A stretch of 64,000 nt of DNA from the NCBI RefSeq assembly GCF_040436405.1, contig NZ_AP031575.1, positions 2,436,501 to 2,500,500 on the forward strand, read 5' to 3'. Position numbers and translations under genes: made by a program. The stretch's first letter is position 1. Each line of letters opens with the position of its first letter. Positions 37,371 through 47,453 of the stretch are shown here, in pieces. The notes beneath the pieces are model-generated. The model worked only from the letters and a program-made list of their open reading frames with translations. It did not search any database and was not told the DNA's origin. Origin of the DNA: Marinomonas sp. THO17. GTDB lineage: Bacteria > Pseudomonadota > Gammaproteobacteria > Pseudomonadales > Marinomonadaceae.

Positions 37371-39053
37371 ATGGATTTCAGACGTTACTTTTTATGGGGC
37401 GCGCTTTTTATCAGTAGTTACATGCTGTTCTTAAAGTGGAACCAAGATTACGGTCAACAACCGACACAAAGTGTGGCTCAAAATTCCCAGTCTCAAACCG
37501 AGACAACTACTCAAATTAATGACTATTTGCCGTTGGCGACACAAGAAAGTGCCAATGCCAACAGTGAAATTCCTCAAAATGTCAGCCAAATCGCCCCAGG
37601 AAAGTTAATTGAAGTCACCACGGATACACTGCGTGTTGCCATCAATCCTGTTGGCGGCGATCTAGTTGAAGCTGCTTTATTGCAATACAACAAAGAATTG
37701 GGACAACCCGATCCTTATGTGATTCTTCAAGACGACGCAGAACGCACTTACATCACACAAAGTGGTTTGATCGGCACTAACGGCCCTGATGCTTCAGATG
37801 AAGGTCGTCCCGTCTATCAAACAGAGCAAACCTCTTATCAATTAAAAAAAGGGGATAATAGTCTAGACGTAAACCTGTATTACACAGACGCAGACGGTGT
37901 GAAATACACCAAAACCTTCCGTTTTACCAAAGGTACTTACCGTATTCGCCAGTTGATTACCGTGGATAACACATCAGCGAACACATGGCGTGGTAATTTG
38001 TTTGCTCAGATCATGCGTGATAACTCACCTGATCCAAGTAAAAGCAGCAGTATGGGCCTTCAACCTTATCTAGGTGGCGCCATTTCTGATGAAGAAACCA
38101 AATATAGCAAAATTTCTTTTGATGAGTTCCCAACTAAAAAAGAAATTGATGAAAATGAAAAAAATCCAATAAAAATTTCAACCAATAAAGGTTGGGTGGC
38201 TGTACTACAGCACTATTTTGTTTCTGCTTGGGTACCTGAACAAGGTCAAGAGGTAACATTACAGGCTCGTAAAAACGAGAGATACAACTTCATAGGTTTC
38301 GCTGCTGACCCAGTAGAAATTGCGGCAGGTAAACAAGGTACCATGAGTGCCACTTTCTATGTGGGACCCAAACTACAGGATCAGCTAGAAGCAACTGCAG
38401 AAAACCTAGATCTAACCGTAGATTACGGCATGTTATGGTGGCTTGCTAAGCCATTGTTCTGGTTGCTGACCATGATTCAATCTTTCGTAGTGAATTGGGG
38501 GGTCGCTATCATCTTGGTTGTAGTGGTGGTAAAAGCCATCTTCTTCAAGTTATCAGCAGCAAGCTATCGTTCCATGGCGAAAATGCGTAAGTTCGGCCCA
38601 GAAATCGCTAAGTTAAAAGACAAGTATGGCGACGATCGCCAGAAAATGTCACAAGCCATGATGGAGCTGTATAAGAAAGAGAAAATCAACCCATTGGGTG
38701 GTTGTTTGCCTATTCTGGTACAGATGCCGGTTTTCTTAGCCTTGTACTGGGTGTTAATGGAATCCGTTGAATTACGTCAAGCGCCTTTCATCTTGTGGAT
38801 TAACGACTTGTCAGTAATGGACCCTTATTTCATCCTGCCAATCTTGATGGGTATCAGTATGTTTGTACAACAAGCTTTGAACCCAACACCTCCAGATCCA
38901 ATGCAAGCGCGTATTATGAAGATAATGCCAGTAGCATTCTCTATCTTCTTCCTATGGTTCCCTGCAGGTCTGGTGCTTTACTGGGTAACCAACAATACCT
39001 TGTCGATTCTTCAACAGTATGTGATTACTAAACGTATTGAGAAAGAAAGCTAG
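37371..39053 (+). CDS. yidC: Membrane protein insertase YidC
   Basis: This 560-residue inner-membrane insertase has an N-terminal anchor (about 6-20), a large periplasmic beta domain (about 60-350) and the conserved five-helix insertase core (about 370-545). In the core, GGCLPILVQMPVFLALYWVL and MKIMPVAFSIFFLWFPAGLV are the typical helices. The usual conserved arginine is in ASYRSMAKMRKFGPEI (TM2 region). I chose ATG 37371; TTG 37362 is only a longer alternative. A terminator follows at 39079. Confidence 0.96.
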   Translation: MDFRRYFLWGALFISSYMLFLKWNQDYGQQPTQSVAQNSQSQTETTTQINDYLPLATQESANANSEIPQNVSQIAPGKLIEVTTDTLRVAINPVGGDLVEAALLQYNKELGQPDPYVILQDDAERTYITQSGLIGTNGPDASDEGRPVYQTEQTSYQLKKGDNSLDVNLYYTDADGVKYTKTFRFTKGTYRIRQLITVDNTSANTWRGNLFAQIMRDNSPDPSKSSSMGLQPYLGGAISDEETKYSKISFDEFPTKKEIDENEKNPIKISTNKGWVAVLQHYFVSAWVPEQGQEVTLQARKNERYNFIGFAADPVEIAAGKQGTMSATFYVGPKLQDQLEATAENLDLTVDYGMLWWLAKPLFWLLTMIQSFVVNWGVAIILVVVVVKAIFFKLSAASYRSMAKMRKFGPEIAKLKDKYGDDRQKMSQAMMELYKKEKINPLGGCLPILVQMPVFLALYWVLMESVELRQAPFILWINDLSVMDPYFILPILMGISMFVQQALNPTPPDPMQARIMKIMPVAFSIFFLWFPAGLVLYWVTNNTLSILQQYVITKRIEKES

Positions 39054-39078
39054 GATAAAAAAACAGCTTGATCCATAT

Positions 39079-39106
39079 AAAAGGCTTCCTTCTCGGAAGC
39101 CTTTTT
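39079..39106 (+). terminator. Terminator after yidC
   Basis: A stem AAAAGGCTTCC / GGAAGCCTTTTT with loop TTCTC and a T run lies 26 bases after the stop. It separates rpmH-rnpA-yidC from mnmE. Confidence 0.88.
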
Positions 39107-39173
39107 ACGTTTACCTTGCTATATTTCGTTTGCAAACACATTCAGCCCATTTAAATAAACTCAGAGCTTAACT

Positions 39174-40553
39174 ATGACGGATTTTCAATACGCCACCGAC
39201 CAAGACACGATTGCCGCTCAAGCTACCGCGCCTGGACGAGGAGGCGTAGGCATTATTCGTTTATCAGGTCCATACAGTCTCGCTATCGCCAAACGTATTA
39301 TTGGCTTTGAACCTAAACCACGCTATGCCCATTATGGGCCTTTTAAGCAAGCAGATGGTGAACAGTTGGACATGGGGTTGGCGATATATTTTCCTGGCCC
39401 CAACTCTTTTACTGGTGAAGACGTATTTGAATTACAAGGCCATGGTGGTCCTGTCATCATGGATATGTTGCTCAGTTACTGTTTGAGCCTAGGGGCACGT
39501 TTGGCACGGCCAGGTGAATTCTCTGAACGCGCCTTCATGAATGATAAAATGGACTTAACTCAAGCAGAAGCCATTGCCGATCTGATCGACAGTACCTCAG
39601 AACAAGCCGCAAAATGCGCTCTACGTTCGTTACAAGGGGCGTTCTCTAAGCGCGTTGATGAGTTAGTTGAAGCCCTCATCCATTTACGAATTTACGTAGA
39701 AGCCGCCATCGACTTTCCAGAAGAAGAAATCGACTTTATTGGCGATGGCAAGGTCGCCAGTCAATTGGCAGACATCCAACACAAATTGCAATCGGTACTC
39801 AAAGAAGCCAATCAAGGTGCCTTACTCCGAGAGGGCATGAATGTGGTCATAGCTGGGCGTCCCAATGCCGGTAAATCCAGTTTATTAAATGCGCTATCTG
39901 GTAAAGAATCTGCCATTGTCACCAACATTGAAGGCACCACAAGGGACGTTTTGCGAGAGCAGATACATCTAGATGGTATGCCATTACATATAATAGATAC
40001 TGCAGGTTTACGTGATAGCCCTGACGAAGTGGAGCGTATAGGTATTCAACGAGCGTGGGATGAAATTCACAAAGCGGACCGCATTCTTATGATGGTCGAC
40101 AGCCAATCGGTTGATTCAAAAGATCCACATCAAATTTGGCCAGAATTCATGGCGCAATTAGGGCACAGCAAACACCTAACCTTAATACGTAATAAAGTGG
40201 ATTTAACTCAAGGCCACATTGGTATTGAAGAACATCAGGGCATTCCCGTCATCTCACTATCGGCTAAAACGGGTGAAGGGGTAACGACCTTAACCGAACA
40301 TTTAAAGAAAGTGATGGGCTTTGATAGCACCACAGAAGGGGGCTTCATTGCACGTCGTCGTCATATTGAAGCCCTCAATAAAGCCAATCGCTTTTTAGCA
40401 GCAGGTCATGAACAATTGCATGGCTATGGGGCAGGTGAGCTGTTAGCAGAAGATTTGAAAGAAGCCCAACAAGCTTTAAGTGAGATCACTGGCGCCTTTA
40501 CCAGTGATGACTTACTCGGGCGCATCTTTGGTTCTTTCTGTATTGGTAAGTAA
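39174..40553 (+). CDS. mnmE: tRNA modification GTPase MnmE (TrmE)
   Basis: This 459-residue protein works with MnmG to make the cmnm5 group at the wobble uridine of several tRNAs. The N-terminal folate domain starts [31 protein letters not shown], the G domain has [14 protein letters not shown] (about 225-238), TTRD, DTAGLRD and NKVD, and the C-terminus is the conserved FCIGK. mnmG is at 44.1 kb rather than directly next, because three minus-strand genes are inserted. Confidence 0.97.
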   Translation: MTDFQYATDQDTIAAQATAPGRGGVGIIRLSGPYSLAIAKRIIGFEPKPRYAHYGPFKQADGEQLDMGLAIYFPGPNSFTGEDVFELQGHGGPVIMDMLLSYCLSLGARLARPGEFSERAFMNDKMDLTQAEAIADLIDSTSEQAAKCALRSLQGAFSKRVDELVEALIHLRIYVEAAIDFPEEEIDFIGDGKVASQLADIQHKLQSVLKEANQGALLREGMNVVIAGRPNAGKSSLLNALSGKESAIVTNIEGTTRDVLREQIHLDGMPLHIIDTAGLRDSPDEVERIGIQRAWDEIHKADRILMMVDSQSVDSKDPHQIWPEFMAQLGHSKHLTLIRNKVDLTQGHIGIEEHQGIPVISLSAKTGEGVTTLTEHLKKVMGFDSTTEGGFIARRRHIEALNKANRFLAAGHEQLHGYGAGELLAEDLKEAQQALSEITGAFTSDDLLGRIFGSFCIGK

Positions 40554-40560
40554 ATGGCCT

Positions 40561-41724
40561 TCATTGCGCGTTCAATTGTTGGGCTAACGCCATACTTGCC
40601 GCAATGTTTCTTGCGGTAAAAGTCAGGTTTTGCTCTGCTTCGGACAACACCTGATCCAATTCAGCCAATCCCGGAATAATAGGGAAAATAGCTTTCATGC
40701 CTTGTTCCAAAATGGCTTGCGCGCCATCACCAAAACAACCCGCAATCGCAATACAAGGTACTTTAGCCAGGTTGGCTTGTGTGAGCACCCCCATCGGCGT
40801 TTTACCAAACACAGTTTGTCCATCTATTCTGCCTTCTCCTGTGATTACCAAATCCGCCCCTTGAAGCTGTTGAGCAAAATTTACCGCTTGCATAACAATG
40901 GCAATGCCAGGCTTTAATTCGGCATTTAACAGACTTTTCATGGCAAAGCCCATGCCTCCCGCTGCACCGACACCGGGAACATCTCGCTGATCCAAAAAGC
41001 CCGATTTAGTCATCACATCTGCAAAATGACCAAGTGCTGCATCCAATTTATTAATCATGTCCTGGGTAGCACCTTTTTGTGGACCAAAAATCGCCGATGC
41101 ACCATTTTCACCACACAAGGGATTGGTTACATCACATGCGACTTCTATCTGACAATGTGCCAATTTAGGGTGACATTGACTAAGATCCACCGTTTCAAGA
41201 TCCATTAATGCCAAACCACCAGCACCAAGAGGGTGACCAGAAACATCTAAAAGCCGAATTCCTAAAGCTTGCGCCATACCTAATCCGGCATCATTTGTCG
41301 CACTTCCTCCTAAGCCCAGGATAATATGCTCAATGCCACGATCTAAAACGTCTTTAATTAATTCGCCGGTTCCATAACTGGTTGTAACATAGGGATCACG
41401 TTGCGCACGGGGCACCAAATGCAAACCTGACGCAGAGGCCATTTCAATGACAGCTACAGCCTTTTCAGCCCTATCCGAACCGCCTAAAATACCATAATGA
41501 GCAAGCACTTTATCACCCAAAGGCCCAGTGACTTCCACTTCAACAATTTCTCCTTGGGTGGCATCCACCATAGATTGCACGGTTCCTTCACCACCATCGG
41601 CCATAGGCAATTTCAGGTATTCCGCCGAAGAGAATACCTGTTGAAAGCCTTTTTCTATGGCCTGAGCCACTTGCATGGCGGTTAAACTTTCTTTGAAAGA
41701 ATCCGGTGCAATGATGATTTTCAT
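40561..41724 (-). CDS. garK: Glycerate kinase (GarK/GlxK family)
   Basis: This 387-residue protein starts MKIIIAPDSFKESLTAMQVA and has KLPMADGGEGTVQSMVDATQG, GLGGSATNDAGLGMAQALG and the GEGRIDGQTVFGKTPMGV motif of glycerate 2-kinases. It makes phosphoglycerate from glycerate. It is the last gene of a minus-strand group with acuI and acuR and lies 7 bases from the convergent mnmE stop. The acuI-garK gap is 22 bases. Its place in an acrylate-type operon suggests a C3-carbon role, but the exact substrate is inferred. Confidence 0.9.
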   Translation of the reverse strand: MKIIIAPDSFKESLTAMQVAQAIEKGFQQVFSSAEYLKLPMADGGEGTVQSMVDATQGEIVEVEVTGPLGDKVLAHYGILGGSDRAEKAVAVIEMASASGLHLVPRAQRDPYVTTSYGTGELIKDVLDRGIEHIILGLGGSATNDAGLGMAQALGIRLLDVSGHPLGAGGLALMDLETVDLSQCHPKLAHCQIEVACDVTNPLCGENGASAIFGPQKGATQDMINKLDAALGHFADVMTKSGFLDQRDVPGVGAAGGMGFAMKSLLNAELKPGIAIVMQAVNFAQQLQGADLVITGEGRIDGQTVFGKTPMGVLTQANLAKVPCIAIAGCFGDGAQAILEQGMKAIFPIIPGLAELDQVLSEAEQNLTFTARNIAASMALAQQLNAQ

Positions 41725-41746
41725 GAGACTCCCATTTTATTAATAA

Positions 41747-42745
41747 CTAATTGGACGAATCTTTCGCGAGTTTCACCAACACGCGACCACGTACCTTGCC
41801 TTCAAGCAATTTATAGGCCGTTTCTTCTGCCTCTGAAAGGGAAATTTCAACCGCAATACTTTGATAATCTTCAGCTTGCAAAATATCATACAAGGCTTGC
41901 CAAGCTTCTATTCTATCGGCTAAAGGGCGCATTACACTGTCGATACCGATCAAACTAACACCGCGTAAAATAAAAGGCGCCACGGAAGCAGGAAAATCCA
42001 TACCTTGTGCCAAACCACAAGCGGTCACCACACCACCGTATTGAGTAGTAGCACAAGCATTTGCCAAAGTATGGCTACCAACACAATCAATCACACCTGC
42101 CCAACGCTCTTTTTGTAAAGGTTTACCTGCTTGTGACAGACTCTCACGATCAATAATATCAGTGGCTCCTAATGATATAAGATAATCCTTCTCACTCATT
42201 CTGCCTGTTGAAGCAACCACTTGATATCCCAAACGGCTAAGAATACGAATGGCATAACTACCGACACCACCATTAGCACCAGTTACAAGGATTTCACCCG
42301 CTTCTGGTGTAACACCTTGTTTTTGTAAGGCCATAACCGACAACATAGCGGTATAACCCGCGGTGCCTATCATCATGGCTTGTTGAGCTGTCATGCCCTG
42401 AGGCAAAGGAATCAACCAATCACTCTTTAAACGTGCTCTTTCAGCAAGACCGCCCCAATGTTTTTCACCGACACCAAAACCATTTAATAACACTTGATCG
42501 CCAGTACTAAAACGTTCAGAAGCACTGTCGATGACTTGCCCAACTAAATCTATTCCAGGGATCATAGGATATGAACGCACTATGCGTCCTTTACCTGTTA
42601 TAGCTAAGGCATCTTTGTAATTAAGAGTGCTGTAATCAACAGCAATTAATACATCCCCTTCAGGTAATTGATCTTCGCTAATGTTACCCAATTCACATAC
42701 TTGTTGATTGGCGTCATCTTGATGAATAATTAGTGCTTGAAACAT
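41747..42745 (-). CDS. acuI: Acrylyl-CoA reductase-like MDR oxidoreductase (AcuI/YhdH)
   Basis: This 332-residue medium-chain dehydrogenase has the YhdH/AcuI pattern: NYKDALAITGKGRIVRSYPMIPGID, DQVLLNGFGVGEKHWGG, the Rossmann VTGANGGVGSYAIRILSRLGY and DCVGSHTLANACATTQYGG. These enzymes reduce acryloyl-CoA to propionyl-CoA with NADPH and detoxify acrylate, for example from DMSP breakdown. ATG 42745 follows GGAGGAGAT; the frame runs further to 42757 but crosses the Shine-Dalgarno. A palindrome at 42758 lies just before it. Confidence 0.9.
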   Translation of the reverse strand: MFQALIIHQDDANQQVCELGNISEDQLPEGDVLIAVDYSTLNYKDALAITGKGRIVRSYPMIPGIDLVGQVIDSASERFSTGDQVLLNGFGVGEKHWGGLAERARLKSDWLIPLPQGMTAQQAMMIGTAGYTAMLSVMALQKQGVTPEAGEILVTGANGGVGSYAIRILSRLGYQVVASTGRMSEKDYLISLGATDIIDRESLSQAGKPLQKERWAGVIDCVGSHTLANACATTQYGGVVTACGLAQGMDFPASVAPFILRGVSLIGIDSVMRPLADRIEAWQALYDILQAEDYQSIAVEISLSEAEETAYKLLEGKVRGRVLVKLAKDSSN

Positions 42746-42757
42746 ATCTCCTCCCAT

Positions 42758-42772
42758 TAGACCGACCGTCTA
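42758..42772. promoter_or_regulatory. AcuR-type operator upstream of acuI
   Basis: TAGACCGACCGTCTA is a dyad (TAGAC/GTCTA, spacer CGACC) 12 bases before the acuI ATG. It shares the pattern TAGACC-N4-CGTCTA-like with the site at 43490, which supports binding by the TetR protein encoded in between. Confidence 0.75.
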
Positions 42773-42823
42773 GTAAATTATTCAAAAAAACCAGATAGAT
42801 TATCTGGTTGTCTTAATAAGAAT

Positions 42824-43456
42824 TTAATCCCGTAAGCTGTTAATGAAAAAATCCATAAAACTCTCTAAAGGCTGACTTGAAACCAATAACCTTGCGCGAT
42901 GCACAGCACCTTCCCAACCTAGCCAAAAAATTTGCGCAAGAGATTGAGCCTCTTGCTGTAGCTGCCATTCACCACGAGACTGTCCAGTTAATAAGCAATT
43001 GGCCAATCTATCTTGCCAACTTTGATAGCAGGCTTGAATCTTTAGATTAAACGCCGCTGACAGTTGCGTGGATTCCTGTTCTAAATTGCCTACCAAACAA
43101 CCCCGTTGATAATTGTATTTTGCCATTCCTTGACTGGCATCTTGGGCAAAGGCTCTAAGACGATCAACACAAGATAAAGACTCATTCAGTAAAAAATGAT
43201 CAAGTTTATTTTCAAAATACTCTTGATAACTGTCTAACACATGCAAGCCAAAAGCTTCTTTGCTGGCAAAGTAGTGATAAAAAGAACCTTTAGGTACACC
43301 TACTATTTTCAGAATGGGCTCAATACCACTATTGATAAAGCCTTTTTCAGTTAATAAAGCAACCCCAGCGTGGAGTAATGCCTGTCTGGTTTGTTCTCCT
43401 TGCGAGGAGGTTTTCTTTGGTCGACCTCGTGATGAGGTTTTGCTTAACTCAGGCAT
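42824..43456 (-). CDS. acuR: TetR-family regulator, AcuR-like
   Basis: This 210-residue repressor has the TetR HTH (ALLTEKGFINSGIEPILKIV, VPKGSFYHYFASKEAFGLHV) and a C-terminal domain with RGCLVGNLEQE and FWLGWEGAVHRARLL. That set matches my memory of AcuR, the acrylate-responsive repressor of acuI in Rhodobacter. The next gene is acuI, 78 bases on. Two equal palindromes, one before acuR and one before acuI, suggest autoregulation and control of acuI. Confidence 0.85.
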   Translation of the reverse strand: MPELSKTSSRGRPKKTSSQGEQTRQALLHAGVALLTEKGFINSGIEPILKIVGVPKGSFYHYFASKEAFGLHVLDSYQEYFENKLDHFLLNESLSCVDRLRAFAQDASQGMAKYNYQRGCLVGNLEQESTQLSAAFNLKIQACYQSWQDRLANCLLTGQSRGEWQLQQEAQSLAQIFWLGWEGAVHRARLLVSSQPLESFMDFFINSLRD

Positions 43457-43489
43457 AGTGGCACCTAACAGTAAATCTGCTGCTTAAAT

Positions 43490-43504
43490 TAGACCACTCG
43501 TCTA
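43490..43504. promoter_or_regulatory. AcuR-type operator upstream of acuR
   Basis: TAGACCACTCGTCTA lies 33 bases before the acuR start. It keeps the TAGACC and CGTCTA half-sites of the acuI operator. Confidence 0.75.
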
Positions 43505-44033
43505 GAAAAATCAAATATCACGAACAGGATGAAAAATAAAAATCTAATACTGTATTTATCAACAGTAAAATGGATAAATTGAAAAAAATTATCTTTTTTT
43601 CAATAGGTTAACTGTGGATTAAAAATCTATACAGAATCCATATATTCTTTCAAAACAATAAAAAAATCCTTTAAAAACAATAAACTAATAATATAAAAAA
43701 CTTAAAACCGTATTGTTGATAACTTTGGTGATAGCTTGAAAAGAAGTTTTGCACAGTTTTTAATAAAAAAGGAAGTGAATTCAGTCTCTGTATAACTCAC
43801 TAAGTTATACACAAGAAGAGATTATCCACATAACAAGAAATAAGGGCTATTTTCAACAAGATTTTATAAGCGTAACATTATGATATTTATGTAAATTTAT
43901 GATTTTTCCCCAGAAAATATGGTGACATATAGACATAACATACATAAAAAACACTATATATTTATCTTTTTATTTATATATTGATGACCGGTTAAAATGC
44001 TTTCGTCTCTCTTTCTTTTTCAAAATTTGCCTT
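43505..44033. other. oriC: Candidate replication origin 2 (upstream of mnmG, DnaA boxes plus AT-rich DUE)
   Basis: This very AT-rich region has perfect DnaA boxes TTATACACA (43805-43813) and TTATCCACA (43822-43830), and one-mismatch boxes TGTGGATTA (43613-43621, minus strand) and TTTTGCACA (43747-43755). Next to them, about 43860-43985, a nearly pure AT stretch (with TTATCTTTTTATTTATATA) resembles a DNA-unwinding element. The layout, boxes then AT tract then mnmG (gidA), recalls E. coli oriC. The whole acuR-mnmG gap has one GATC, at 44060 just past this region. Confidence 0.6.
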
Positions 44034-44096
44034 TATACTAGGCGCCCTTATCAGAAATTGATCGTTTTTTATTCACTTAGTTTTTTTGAGGTTGCT

Positions 44097-45986
44097 GTGG
44101 ATTTCCCAAGTCGCTTTGATGTGATTGTCGTGGGTGGTGGACATGCTGGAACGGAAGCTGCTTTGGCAGCAGCACGTATGGGCGTGAAAACACTTCTGCT
44201 TTCACACAATATTGAAACATTAGGACAAATGTCCTGTAACCCGGCCATTGGTGGTATTGGGAAATCTCATCTGGTGAAAGAAATTGACGCTTTAGATGGT
44301 GCCATGGCATTGGCAACTGATCAGGCAGGTATTCAATTTCGTACCTTGAATTCACGTAAAGGTCCTGCGGTACGAGCAACCCGTGCTCAAGCTGATCGTA
44401 TTTTGTATAAAGCGGCAATTCGTCATCAGCTAGAGAACCAAGAAAATCTTTGGTTATTCCAACAATCGGTTGAAGATCTGATTGTTGAAGACGGAGCAGC
44501 ACGTGGGGTCATCACCCAAACTGGTATACGCTTTAACAGCAAAACAGTGGTGTTAACTGCCGGGACTTTTTTAGGAGGGGTAATACACGTTGGTTTACAA
44601 CATCATGCGGGTGGTCGCGCAGGTGATCCTCCGTCCATTGGTTTGGCAGAAAAATTGCGTGCTTTGCCTTTTAGAGTGGATCGTTTAAAAACCGGTACAC
44701 CACCTAGAATCGATGCTCGTTCAGTGGATTTTTCACAAATGCAGGTGCAACCTGGTGATGACATTACTCCTGTGATGTCTTACATGGGGAACCGTCAGAT
44801 GCACCCTCGTCAAATTGAGTGTTTTATTACTCATACCAATGAAAATACTCACGATATTATCCGCAGAGGTATGGACAGATCACCAATGTACACTGGGGTA
44901 ATTGAGGGCGTTGGGCCAAGATATTGTCCTTCGATTGAAGACAAAATTGTGCGCTTTGCGGATAAAAATTCCCATCAAATCTTTATTGAACCGGAAGGTT
45001 TGACGACGCACGAATTATATCCAAATGGCATCTCGACCTCATTGCCATTTGATGTACAGATTGATTTAGTTCGTTCTATGAAAGGAATGGAAAATGCCCA
45101 CATTACCCGTCCAGGTTATGCCATTGAATACGATTACTTTAATCCACAAGACCTGAAGTATTCGTTAGAAACCAAACACATGTCAGGTTTGTTCTTTGCT
45201 GGGCAAATCAATGGGACCACAGGCTATGAAGAAGCGGGCGCACAGGGTTTATTGGCGGGCGCTAATGCTGCATTGATGTCGCAAGACAAAGACGCTTGGA
45301 CACCTCGTCGTGATGAAGGGTATTTGGGGGTATTGGTTGACGATCTTATTACCATGGGTACCAAAGAACCTTATCGTATGTTTACCAGTCGCGCGGAATA
45401 CCGTTTGATCTTACGTGAAGACAACGCCGATATGCGTTTAACAGAAAAAGGACGTGAAATTGGTTTGGTCTCTGATGCCCGCTGGGCGGCTTTTTGTCAA
45501 AAACGTGAAGCCATTGAAGAAGAAACTCAACGTCTGAAATCTAATTGGATTGTACCAAATTCACCTGCGGCAGAGCTGATTAATCCAAAATTGGAAGCGC
45601 CAATTACTCATGAATACAGTTTGTTGGATTTATTGAAACGTCCGGGTGTTGTCTACGATGACATTGCCAATTTAAAAAGTGCGCCAGAGCAAGCTGTGGA
45701 TGAGCAAGTCGCTGAACAGGTACAGATTTCAGTGAAATACGCTGGCTACATTGCCCGTCAGGCGGACGATATCGAGCGTTTGCGTCGTCAGGAAAATACG
45801 CCATTGCCAGTGGATTTGGATTATCAGCAAATGGAAGGCTTATCCAACGAAATAAAACAAAAATTGCAAGCAGCACGTCCAGCCACTTTAGCCGCTGCTT
45901 CACGTATTCAAGGGGTGACGCCCGCAGCTGTGTCGTTATTGTTAATTCATCTGAAAAAGCGTGCCATTGCTAAAAAAAGTGCCTAA
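44097..45986 (+). CDS. mnmG: tRNA uridine 5-carboxymethylaminomethyl modification enzyme MnmG (GidA)
   Basis: This 629-residue FAD enzyme, partner of MnmE, has the dinucleotide motif [22 protein letters not shown] (split here by its usual position, about 5-26), [53 protein letters not shown]-like [15 protein letters not shown] and the C-terminal region with [19 protein letters not shown] 44097 follows TGAGGTTGC and gives exactly the E. coli length (629). The frame from ATG 44058 adds 13 unlikely residues. rsmG, parA and parB follow. Confidence 0.96.
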   Translation: MDFPSRFDVIVVGGGHAGTEAALAAARMGVKTLLLSHNIETLGQMSCNPAIGGIGKSHLVKEIDALDGAMALATDQAGIQFRTLNSRKGPAVRATRAQADRILYKAAIRHQLENQENLWLFQQSVEDLIVEDGAARGVITQTGIRFNSKTVVLTAGTFLGGVIHVGLQHHAGGRAGDPPSIGLAEKLRALPFRVDRLKTGTPPRIDARSVDFSQMQVQPGDDITPVMSYMGNRQMHPRQIECFITHTNENTHDIIRRGMDRSPMYTGVIEGVGPRYCPSIEDKIVRFADKNSHQIFIEPEGLTTHELYPNGISTSLPFDVQIDLVRSMKGMENAHITRPGYAIEYDYFNPQDLKYSLETKHMSGLFFAGQINGTTGYEEAGAQGLLAGANAALMSQDKDAWTPRRDEGYLGVLVDDLITMGTKEPYRMFTSRAEYRLILREDNADMRLTEKGREIGLVSDARWAAFCQKREAIEEETQRLKSNWIVPNSPAAELINPKLEAPITHEYSLLDLLKRPGVVYDDIANLKSAPEQAVDEQVAEQVQISVKYAGYIARQADDIERLRRQENTPLPVDLDYQQMEGLSNEIKQKLQAARPATLAAASRIQGVTPAAVSLLLIHLKKRAIAKKSA

Positions 45987-46025
45987 AATCAGCAATCGAA
46001 TTTAGCCAATGTATACGGATCGATT

Positions 46026-46652
46026 GTGACGCACTTTGATACCATCCAACAAGGCGCCCTACAAATGGGCGCTACTCTATCCAATGACACTATTGAACGT
46101 CTAGTTCGTTATATAGCCATGTTGGAAAAATGGAATAAAGCTTATAATTTGACGGCCATACGAGATGTGGAGCAAATGATTTCATTGCATTTGCTCGACA
46201 GTTTGGCGACCTTACCTTACATTACTGGTGAAAAAATCATCGATGTGGGTACTGGGCCAGGTTTACCTGGTATGGTGCTTGCTATATGTTATCCTGACAA
46301 AGAGTTTACTTTGTTGGACAGTAATGGCAAAAAAACCCGTTTTTTGACTCAAGTGAAAATGGAATTGGGCATGGCAAATGTTATGGTAGCTAATGAGCGA
46401 GTTGAAAAACATCCGCAACAAGGCGAATACCATCATGTTATTTCCAGAGCTTTTGCTTCTTTGCAAGATATGATCAATTGGACTTTGCCACTTCCTAAAC
46501 AATCGGGTAACTTTTTAGCTATGAAGGGTGTATACCCTCATGAGGAAATAGCGGCACTGCCGAAAGAGGTTGAAGTACTTTCGATAGATCCTCTTTCCGT
46601 GCCAAGTGTTCAGGCGGAACGTCATATGGTAGTAATGACGCGTAAAGGATAA
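46026..46652 (+). CDS. rsmG: 16S rRNA m7G527 methyltransferase RsmG (GidB)
   Basis: This 208-residue SAM methyltransferase has the family pair YNLTAIRD...HLLDSLA and the SAM loop IDVGTGPGLPGMVLAI (about 70-85), then ISRAFASLQDM. The start is GTG 46026, giving nearly the E. coli length (207). It ends three bases before parA. Confidence 0.95.
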   Translation: MTHFDTIQQGALQMGATLSNDTIERLVRYIAMLEKWNKAYNLTAIRDVEQMISLHLLDSLATLPYITGEKIIDVGTGPGLPGMVLAICYPDKEFTLLDSNGKKTRFLTQVKMELGMANVMVANERVEKHPQQGEYHHVISRAFASLQDMINWTLPLPKQSGNFLAMKGVYPHEEIAALPKEVEVLSIDPLSVPSVQAERHMVVMTRKG

Positions 46653-46655
46653 AGC

Positions 46656-47423
46656 ATGGCTAGAATTATCGCAGTGACAAATCAAAAAGGTGGCGTAGGT
46701 AAAACCACGACTTGCGTTAACTTAGCAGCGTCTTTGACGGCTATGAAGCGTCGAGTGTTATTAATTGATTTGGATCCACAAGGAAACGCGACCACTGGCA
46801 GTGGCCTTAGTAAAGAAGAATTGGAAACCAGTGTCTACGATGTGCTAGTGGGGTCTCATGGCGTTAAAGAAGTCATGAAAAAAAGTTCTCCAGGTGATTA
46901 TTGGGTATTGCCAGCTAATGGCGATTTAACTGGTGCAGAAGTGGCGTTGCTGGATCTTCCGAGCAAAGAAACGCGTTTAAGAGCTGGCTTATATGAGGTA
47001 GATAATGATTTTGATTTCATTCTACTCGATTGTCCACCTGCGTTGAACATGCTAACGGTCAATGCTCTTGCCGCGTCGCAAGGAGTGTTGATTCCTGTGC
47101 AATGTGAATATTACGCACTAGAGGGTCTTAGTGCGCTCCTTCAAACCATTGAACGTATCACACAAGCATTAAACCCATCTTTGGAGGTCGAAGGCATAGT
47201 GCGAACCATGTATGATCCTCGTCCGAGTTTGACTCATGATGTGTCTGTGCAACTGCACAAATATTTTGGCAACAAGGTTTATGACACTGTAATTCCAAGA
47301 AATATTCGTTTGGCGGAATCTCCTAGCTATGGTTTGCCGGTGTTGCATTATGAGAAACAATCTCGTGGTGCTATCGCCTATCTAGCATTGGCGGGCGAAT
47401 TTATTCGTAAACGTGCAGCATAA
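46656..47423 (+). CDS. parA: Chromosome partitioning ATPase ParA (Soj)
   Basis: This 255-residue P-loop ATPase has the deviant Walker A TNQKGGVGKTTTCVNLA (about 7-23), DLDPQGNATTG and DCPPALNMLTVNALAA. It uses ATP to move ParB-parS complexes. ATG 46656 follows AAAGGATAAAGC. It is coupled to rsmG upstream and to parB (gap 30 bases). Confidence 0.96.
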   Translation: MARIIAVTNQKGGVGKTTTCVNLAASLTAMKRRVLLIDLDPQGNATTGSGLSKEELETSVYDVLVGSHGVKEVMKKSSPGDYWVLPANGDLTGAEVALLDLPSKETRLRAGLYEVDNDFDFILLDCPPALNMLTVNALAASQGVLIPVQCEYYALEGLSALLQTIERITQALNPSLEVEGIVRTMYDPRPSLTHDVSVQLHKYFGNKVYDTVIPRNIRLAESPSYGLPVLHYEKQSRGAIAYLALAGEFIRKRAA

Positions 47424-47453
47424 CAGCAGTTTAATGGCATTAAGGTTAATAGA

